Source: Eubacterium sp. (GTDB lineage Bacteria > Bacillota > Clostridia > Lachnospirales > Lachnospiraceae). Taken from it: 64,000 nucleotides of DNA. The notes under the pieces are model-generated. The model ran no database searches, was not told the origin of the DNA, and was given only the letters and a program-made list of their open reading frames with translations. Below are positions 58,161 through 64,000 of this stretch, in pieces (the first letter of the stretch is position 1; every line of letters begins with the position of its first letter). Both the position numbers and the translations under genes were made by a program. Where the stretch lies: NCBI GenBank assembly GCA_022791495.1, contig JAAVZE010000032.1, positions 1 to 64,000 of the forward strand. Direction: 5' to 3'.

Positions 58161-59385
58161 CAGCACAATGGTGACATTTTCCCAGAGCGAAAGAAAGCTG
58201 TTTGGCTATCTGGCTGCCACGCTTTGCGGGGAAGAGGCGAAGGTTCCAGATCAGCCGCTTTCCGATGAATGCTGGGAGGAAATACTGGGGTTGGCGCAGG
58301 CCCATGTGGTGCTGCCGCTGCTGTATCCTCTCGTGGAACAGGGATATCCGTTTCCAGAATCATTTCGGCTCCGCCTGGAAAATGAAAGCCGGCGCACGGT
58401 TCAGCAGAGTTATCATCTGATGTTTCTTACCCACTATGTGGTAAATGCTCTGGAAGAGGCGGGAATTCCTTCTGCTGTTCTCAAAGGGGCTGCTGCCGCG
58501 GGGGATTATCCGGTACCCGAACTGCGTAAATCCGGAGATGTGGATGTGCTCTTGATGAAGCCGGAACAGCTTGGAAAGGCAGAACGACTTTTCCTGGAAA
58601 TGGGATTTAACAGCAAACCCGGTGAAAATGGAAATCATCATGAGGTATGGCGGACCAGTGAGGGGATCGATGTGGAGCTTCATGTGATGATGGCAGAACC
58701 CTTCGACAGCGAAAAGATTAACAGTTTTTTGAGTAACCAGATGGATCAGCTGCGACGGCGGACCCAGGTAGTCAATGTGATGGGACTGGACTTCCCGGTG
58801 CTGGAAAAGGGAGACCATGCCTTTCAGCTGCTTCTTCATATGCTGCAGCATTTCCTGCGTGCAGGGTTTGGTCTTAAACTTCTCTGCGACTGGGTGGCGT
58901 TGTGGAACGGGGCGGTGCCTCAGACAGAACGGGAAAGGTATCTCATGTGGATCCGGCAGACCGGCCTGAGGGGATTTTCTGATATGATCACTTCTCTTTG
59001 TACTGAATATCTCGGACTGGACAGAGGGCGGGCAGAGGGGATCCTGACAGGAACTTTTCAGGGCTCTGCGGAGGTATTCATGAGGGAGATTCTCGATGCT
59101 GAGGAGTTTGGCCTTCATGAAAAAAGCCGGATGGTGGTGCTTCGGGGAAATAGCTTTATGGATTATGTCCGGGAATTTCACCATCAGATGCGGCTGGGGT
59201 ATCCCAGCGCAAGCCGTATCCTGCTGCTCTGGCCGGTATTGTGGGTGATGGCCTTTGTAAAGTTCTGCCGGAATAACCAGAAGATCCGGGGGATTTCTTT
59301 CCTGGAGGTGATCCAGAGAACGAGAGAGCGGAGCCGGTATACGAAGGAGCTGCATTTGTTCAAAAATTTTGAAAGGGATAAATAA
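58153..59385 (+). CDS. Nucleotidyltransferase-fold protein (NTP_transf_5-like)
   Basis: AGIPSAVLKGAAAAGDYPVPELRKSGDVDVLLMKPEQLGKAERLFLEMGF; EVWRTSEGIDVELHVMM. Confidence 0.85.
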   Translation: MNNSTMVTFSQSERKLFGYLAATLCGEEAKVPDQPLSDECWEEILGLAQAHVVLPLLYPLVEQGYPFPESFRLRLENESRRTVQQSYHLMFLTHYVVNALEEAGIPSAVLKGAAAAGDYPVPELRKSGDVDVLLMKPEQLGKAERLFLEMGFNSKPGENGNHHEVWRTSEGIDVELHVMMAEPFDSEKINSFLSNQMDQLRRRTQVVNVMGLDFPVLEKGDHAFQLLLHMLQHFLRAGFGLKLLCDWVALWNGAVPQTERERYLMWIRQTGLRGFSDMITSLCTEYLGLDRGRAEGILTGTFQGSAEVFMREILDAEEFGLHEKSRMVVLRGNSFMDYVREFHHQMRLGYPSASRILLLWPVLWVMAFVKFCRNNQKIRGISFLEVIQRTRERSRYTKELHLFKNFERDK

Positions 59386-59397
59386 AGATACGAATCA

Positions 59398-59427
59398 TTG
59401 ACAAAGCATAATGAAATGTTATATAAT
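59398..59427 (+). promoter_or_regulatory. Consensus sigma-70/SigA promoter
   Basis: TTGACA (59398-59403) - 18 bp - TATAAT (59422-59427), upstream of the 59475 small protein gene. Confidence 0.8.
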
Positions 59428-59474
59428 ACGGATATAGATGCATAGTGAATCGCTTTTTTATGGAGGATGAACGT

Positions 59475-59849
59475 ATGAAAGAGTATAGCAAACCGACCAT
59501 CTTGATCAATGAAGAGCTGAGTGAGGGTGTGTATGCAGCCAGTGGATGTTATACCATCACGACGCAGGTTCATCAAGAGATGCAGACTGGCCGCGGTGAT
59601 TACCGGATTCAGATTGATGGCAAACATCAGGCGGACCACACAAAAGACAAACAGACGATGACGATATCCTTTAATCTGCCTGTTGAATATAAGCACAGCA
59701 ATGGAACTCTTGTTGGTCTCGGTACAGGAACAACTCTTGTGATTGATTACTTTTATCACCAGAATCCGACGGATAATATTGGGCTTGGGGATCTAATTGT
59801 TACAGCGGATACAGGCCTTCAGGTGACCAGTGTGAAACTGACGGATTAA
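59475..59849 (+). CDS. Small protein with RiPP/leader-like N-terminus (KPTILINEELSEGVYAASG)
   Basis: RBS GGAGG at 59462; MKEYSKPTILINEELSEGVYAASGCYTITTQVHQEMQTGRGDYRIQIDG..., beta-rich remainder, no Sec signal peptide. Confidence 0.75.
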   Translation: MKEYSKPTILINEELSEGVYAASGCYTITTQVHQEMQTGRGDYRIQIDGKHQADHTKDKQTMTISFNLPVEYKHSNGTLVGLGTGTTLVIDYFYHQNPTDNIGLGDLIVTADTGLQVTSVKLTD

Positions 59850-59862
59850 TAGATGAGATAAT

Positions 59863-60798
59863 TTATTTTTCAGAGTGAAGGAAGTGTTTCCGGTAAGAAG
59901 AGGGAGTTTCCTTCATGATTCGTAAAAAGATACGATTATAATAGCTGATGTTGTTGTAACCACATAATACGGCAACTTCAGCTATTTTTTTGTTGGTTTT
60001 TGACAAATATTCACAACTTTTGGTGATGCGTTTTCGGTTGATATACTGAAAGGGAGTAAATCCGGTAAACTCCTTAAAGAGACGGCAGAAATGTCCTTCG
60101 CTCAGTCCGGCATCCCGGGCAAGGGTTTTCAGAGAAATCGAATCCGTAAAGTGGCTGGATATGAAATCGACGCTTTTTATAAGCTGTGGAAACATAGGGG
60201 AGCTGGAATACTGGCTGCTTATCTGAGATAGATGTTCATTGTAAAGGAGCTGCCAGATAATAAGCAGGTTGCCCCGCAGCAAAAGCTCACAGTCTTCTAT
60301 CTTTGTTTCAAATTGAGAAAATACCTCCTTTAACCGTGTAAGAATGCCTCGTTTCCATTCTACATCGGGCTTGATGGAAAGTGAGCAGTTCGCGGCGCTG
60401 TAAAAAATCGGCTCAAAATAGTGTTCACAATAGGACGGCGTACAATCCATAATCATTTCCCTGGAGAAAACAACGGCATAGAAGGAACACTCATCCAGCA
60501 GGCCGCAGGCGCGCCAGGAGCTGTGGAGCAGATTTGGCGGGATAAAGACAGCGTCGCCTTCCTGCAAAAAATAATCCTTCTCCTCCACCTGCAGTGTTAC
60601 CTTTCCTTTTTCCAAATAAAAAAATTCCATTTCGGAATGGCAATGAAGGTATAAGGCACACGGTTCATTCGGATGTACGATCGTGTGGTGCAGCGAAAAG
60701 GGACGGTGCTGTGTCTGATGGGTTATCTTCTCAATATAACTGGTGGTGCCCGATGCTGCCATAGAGTCCCCTCCTTTCTTTTCTTTCAATGATATCAT
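59863..60798 (-). CDS. AraC-family regulator with N-terminal cupin
   Basis: HCHSEMEFFYLEKGKVTLQVEEKDYFLQEGDAVFIPPNLLHS; LARDAGLSEGHFCRLFKEFTGFTPFQYINRKRI...AVLCGYNNISYYNRIF. Confidence 0.95.
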   Translation of the reverse strand: MISLKEKKGGDSMAASGTTSYIEKITHQTQHRPFSLHHTIVHPNEPCALYLHCHSEMEFFYLEKGKVTLQVEEKDYFLQEGDAVFIPPNLLHSSWRACGLLDECSFYAVVFSREMIMDCTPSYCEHYFEPIFYSAANCSLSIKPDVEWKRGILTRLKEVFSQFETKIEDCELLLRGNLLIIWQLLYNEHLSQISSQYSSSPMFPQLIKSVDFISSHFTDSISLKTLARDAGLSEGHFCRLFKEFTGFTPFQYINRKRITKSCEYLSKTNKKIAEVAVLCGYNNISYYNRIFLRIMKETPSSYRKHFLHSEK

Positions 60799-60924
60799 AT
60801 TCCGTGTCTTGGTTCAATCCGATCCGATCAAAATCGTATTAGTTTTAAGTAAAATAGTTCAAGAAAAACAGGAAAAAATAAAATATAATGTTATATAACA
60901 AAAAATAGCAGAGGAGGCAATGGT

Positions 60925-63900
60925 ATGAAAGCAAAAAGGAAAAGTTTTTTTGCAGGTATTTTATTTCTGCTGCTGTTAATGGGATTTGGCCTTGTAAATC
61001 CCAGCAGCATTTACGTCCAGGCAGAAGAAACACCGGCAATTACAGCGGACTGTTCCGATGTACAGCGGGAAGTGGACCCGTGCATGTTCGGTTATATTCT
61101 TACTCCCAACTATGATGTGCCGGACAGCCGTCTGACGTTGTTGGGGTCGCTCCTGAATCGTGAAACCCTTCCTGTCCAAAATTTTCAGGCAATTGGTGAT
61201 TTGGATGGAAGCTATTATGCGTATGAGGGAAGTGTAAAGGAACGGCATCTGGAAGCATTCCGGCGTGCCAAATCCTGTGGTTTTGAATGGTACATGCTTA
61301 TGGGAATGAATCCTTCATGGGCGACGGCCAGTGGAAGTCCGATGGATACAACCAAAAATGAGCCAATGAAGACAGAAGAGCAGCTGGCGAACTTTAAGCA
61401 GTATGTAAAGGATATCCTTCAATTTATGAAAGACAATGGAGCCAAGCCGGATTATGCAGATCTGACAAATGAGTATTGGACCGGTACGGAAGAGACCTAT
61501 CGTGTTGTTTGGGAGGCACTGCGGGAAGTCTATCCCGATGATATTCCGGCGGTGGGTCCAGGAGGAGTTGGCTTTGGCGGGATACCGGATTTTTATATCC
61601 CATATGCCAGTGACAATGATATTACGGTGGAGGGGCCTTCGTGGCATGCTTTTTGGAAAGACGATAAATTTGCCACGTTTCCACAGCTGACCAAGTGGAC
61701 AGATACCATTCGCAGCCTGCAGCAGCAGTATCCGAAAGCCAATGGAAAATACATTATCTGGGAAGAGAACAATGCGGGCAGCACCAATCCTACCGATTGG
61801 GCAAGGAGTATGTCCAACGTAATAAGAACAGGTGTTGACAAAAATATAAAAGGCTGTATGGAGTCGAAAAACTGGAATGGCATGAGTGATCTGATGACCA
61901 CAAATGTAAAACAGCAGAATCCTGCGGCGCGCCGTCCGATCTGGTGGGTATATTACATGTTCTCCCAGATGTCAGGAGATTATGTTCAAGTTACAACCAC
62001 AGGAGATACGAATTTTACCGGTGCCGTTTCGGTGGACAGGGAAAATAAAACAGCGAAACTTATAGTGGCAAATGATAAAACAGATGGAGAAGTAGCTGTA
62101 TCATTGACCAATGTACCTTTTGAGTTGAAAAACGTATCCATTGATCTCTACCGTATAACGGATGTGGAAAATGATGGTCTGCAGTTCGAGACGAGCATTC
62201 AGCCACAGCCGATAGAAGGGCAGGATCTTTCCTTCTTCATCCCGGAGGCAGCAGCCGATCAGACGTATTTTGCCATCGTCAAAACGGATGAGGCAAAGCC
62301 TGGTTTCTTTGCGCAGATGACTCCGGATGACGGAGAGGCCGTGACAGATATGCCCTTATTCTCCTGGTCAGATTCTGCCGGTGCGAATACTTATACACTC
62401 ACGATCTCCCAAAACAAGGATTTATCCAGTCCTGTCGTTGTAAAGGAAGGTCTGACAGAGACGACATACACATTATCTGAGCCACTGGAAAAGGGCACGG
62501 TTTATTATTGGGGAGTAACGGCCACGAATAAAAACGGCAGCGTGCCGGTTTCACATAACGCAGTCTATTCTTTTTTGACAGGTGACAGTGAACATGTACC
62601 AGGGCAGTTTGGTCCTTATATGCCGTCAGTTGGTGCGAAAAATGAGGATTTGAAACCGGAATTGAAGTGGTCCACCGCTTACAAGGCCAAATCTTACCAT
62701 GTAATCGTATCCCCAAATGAAGATTTATCTGATCCAGTTGTCGATAAACGGGGAATTACTACGGTGCGCAGCACCGGGCAATTTGGTGACGCTTCCCAGG
62801 GTTATTACAAAATCAGAGAGGGACTGGAGCCAAAGACTACCTATTACTGGACCGTATATGCTGAGAATTCTGAAGGTGAACGACCGATGAACGGGGTACT
62901 ACATTACTTTACAACCAAAGGAGAGGGAACGTCGCCGGAAGGATTTCAACTCACCTACCCGGAAGATGGCATGTCCGATGTATCAGGGAGAACGGAGCTG
63001 ATATGGGAAGAGTCCACGAATGCATTTTTCTACCAACTGGAAATATCTGATCAGGAAGATATGTCAAACATTATTCTTCAGCGGGATTATATGATCTACA
63101 ATAAATATACCGTTGAACAAAACGTTTTGGAGCCCGGAAAAACGTATTACTGGAGAGTGACAGCATATACAAAGGACAGGAAGAAGTTTACAGAATGTGA
63201 GGATGATGTGTGGTCCTTCACCGTAGAAAAAACGCCAAACTCCCCTCTGCTCTACGCGGAACAGCCGGGAGAAGATGAGGGTACGGTTACTCTGTGGTTC
63301 CGCCCCAGCAACATGGCTGATTCTTATACGGTATACTATGGAAAGGAAGAGGGCATCTATACAAGAAAAATAAGTGGTATAAAAGACAGGACGTATACGA
63401 TATCCGGTCTGAAGGGTGGCCAGACCTATTATTTTGCAGTAAAAGCGGTGAATTCTTCCGGTGAGAGTTCCATCTGGAATGTGCGAAAAGCAGTGCCGAA
63501 GGGAAATGGCGAAAATTGGACAGAGGCCAATGAGGAAGGGGAGTACCTTCCACCTCCGCCAGTGGAGACACCGACACCGTCACAGACCCCGGCGCCACAA
63601 GGTCCAAATTTCGTACAAAACACAGTACCAGCTACTGCCCGGCCGGACCAGACGACCCAGTCTACAGTGAAAAAACCCACCAAAGTAGTAATTAAAAAAC
63701 TTCTGAGCAAAAAGAAATGCAGGCTGAAAATTACATGGAAAAAGGTAGATTCCAGCGGTTATCAGATTATGATCGCCAATAACAGGAAGATGAAAAAAGG
63801 GAAGAAAACCTATGTCGTGGGTTCAATGAAAAAGACGACATTGACCATTAACAAGTTGAAAAGCCGACGTAAATATTATGTGAAAGTACGGGCATACCGT

Positions 63901-63963
63901 ACCGCAGGCAGCAAAAAAGTATATGGAAAATGGAGCCAGGTGAAAAAGATCCGTATCAAGTAG
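60925..63963 (+). CDS. Secreted GH clan A-like glycoside hydrolase with FN3-type repeats and a basic C-terminal domain
   Basis: Signal peptide; DLTNEYW and KYIIWEENNAGS as candidate acid/base and nucleophile; repeated TYYW(R/T)V FN3-like units; Thr/Pro linker; Lys-rich C-terminal FN3-like domain. Confidence 0.78.
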   Translation: MKAKRKSFFAGILFLLLLMGFGLVNPSSIYVQAEETPAITADCSDVQREVDPCMFGYILTPNYDVPDSRLTLLGSLLNRETLPVQNFQAIGDLDGSYYAYEGSVKERHLEAFRRAKSCGFEWYMLMGMNPSWATASGSPMDTTKNEPMKTEEQLANFKQYVKDILQFMKDNGAKPDYADLTNEYWTGTEETYRVVWEALREVYPDDIPAVGPGGVGFGGIPDFYIPYASDNDITVEGPSWHAFWKDDKFATFPQLTKWTDTIRSLQQQYPKANGKYIIWEENNAGSTNPTDWARSMSNVIRTGVDKNIKGCMESKNWNGMSDLMTTNVKQQNPAARRPIWWVYYMFSQMSGDYVQVTTTGDTNFTGAVSVDRENKTAKLIVANDKTDGEVAVSLTNVPFELKNVSIDLYRITDVENDGLQFETSIQPQPIEGQDLSFFIPEAAADQTYFAIVKTDEAKPGFFAQMTPDDGEAVTDMPLFSWSDSAGANTYTLTISQNKDLSSPVVVKEGLTETTYTLSEPLEKGTVYYWGVTATNKNGSVPVSHNAVYSFLTGDSEHVPGQFGPYMPSVGAKNEDLKPELKWSTAYKAKSYHVIVSPNEDLSDPVVDKRGITTVRSTGQFGDASQGYYKIREGLEPKTTYYWTVYAENSEGERPMNGVLHYFTTKGEGTSPEGFQLTYPEDGMSDVSGRTELIWEESTNAFFYQLEISDQEDMSNIILQRDYMIYNKYTVEQNVLEPGKTYYWRVTAYTKDRKKFTECEDDVWSFTVEKTPNSPLLYAEQPGEDEGTVTLWFRPSNMADSYTVYYGKEEGIYTRKISGIKDRTYTISGLKGGQTYYFAVKAVNSSGESSIWNVRKAVPKGNGENWTEANEEGEYLPPPPVETPTPSQTPAPQGPNFVQNTVPATARPDQTTQSTVKKPTKVVIKKLLSKKKCRLKITWKKVDSSGYQIMIANNRKMKKGKKTYVVGSMKKTTLTINKLKSRRKYYVKVRAYRTAGSKKVYGKWSQVKKIRIK

Positions 63964-64000
63964 CACAGTTAAGATACAGTACACTGGTACAATATGATAA

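Noticed and set aside
58360-59355. 331-aa minus-strand ORF
   Set aside because: Antisense to the nucleotidyltransferase-like gene, which has recognisable motifs.
1-64000. tRNA or rRNA genes, especially as integration target
   Set aside because: No cloverleaf or rRNA signature seen by eye; the integration target is the ppdK 3' end.

Overview
The window reads as a Lachnospiraceae-like Firmicute chromosome (inferred from gene content only). It has four parts. (1) 1-186 is the 3' end of ppdK. An ~18.46 kb integrative element follows (~160-18618). It carries an orphan D12-class adenine methyltransferase, DUF262/DUF3846/DUF4314-type accessory genes, a Phd/RelE pair, three secreted proteins, a resolvase, a retropepsin-like protease and a large serine recombinase. 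Its non-coding DNA holds two unannotated repeat systems: a ~21-bp-phased degenerate array at 1891-2075, and AAAAAGGTAGTAT motifs spaced 33-34 bp at two loci ~12.5 kb apart. (2) 18619-20332 starts with a second copy of the ppdK-tail/element end and continues into a graveyard of collinear decayed fragments, apparently a collapsed second element, plus IS3 and ParA remnants. A type I R-M system (hsdMSR) follows. (3) 26.8-40.6 kb is housekeeping and accessory DNA: an HPr lacking Ser46, a GGDEF protein, an ABC-class ATPase, MATE, icd, and an AT-rich YobI/KAP-like NTPase. (4) 40.7-59.9 kb is a Gram-positive Pel-like exopolysaccharide locus: PqqD-like, epimerase-PelD fusion with an RxxD I-site, PelE-like, PelF, PelG, glycosyltransferases, a convergent pair of DUF4832/DUF4874 paralogues, flippase, a nucleotidyltransferase (NTP_transf_5-like), and a small protein with a leader-like N-terminus behind a consensus promoter. 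An AraC regulator and a secreted glycosidase-like protein close the window. All family calls come from reading motifs by eye; no searches were run.
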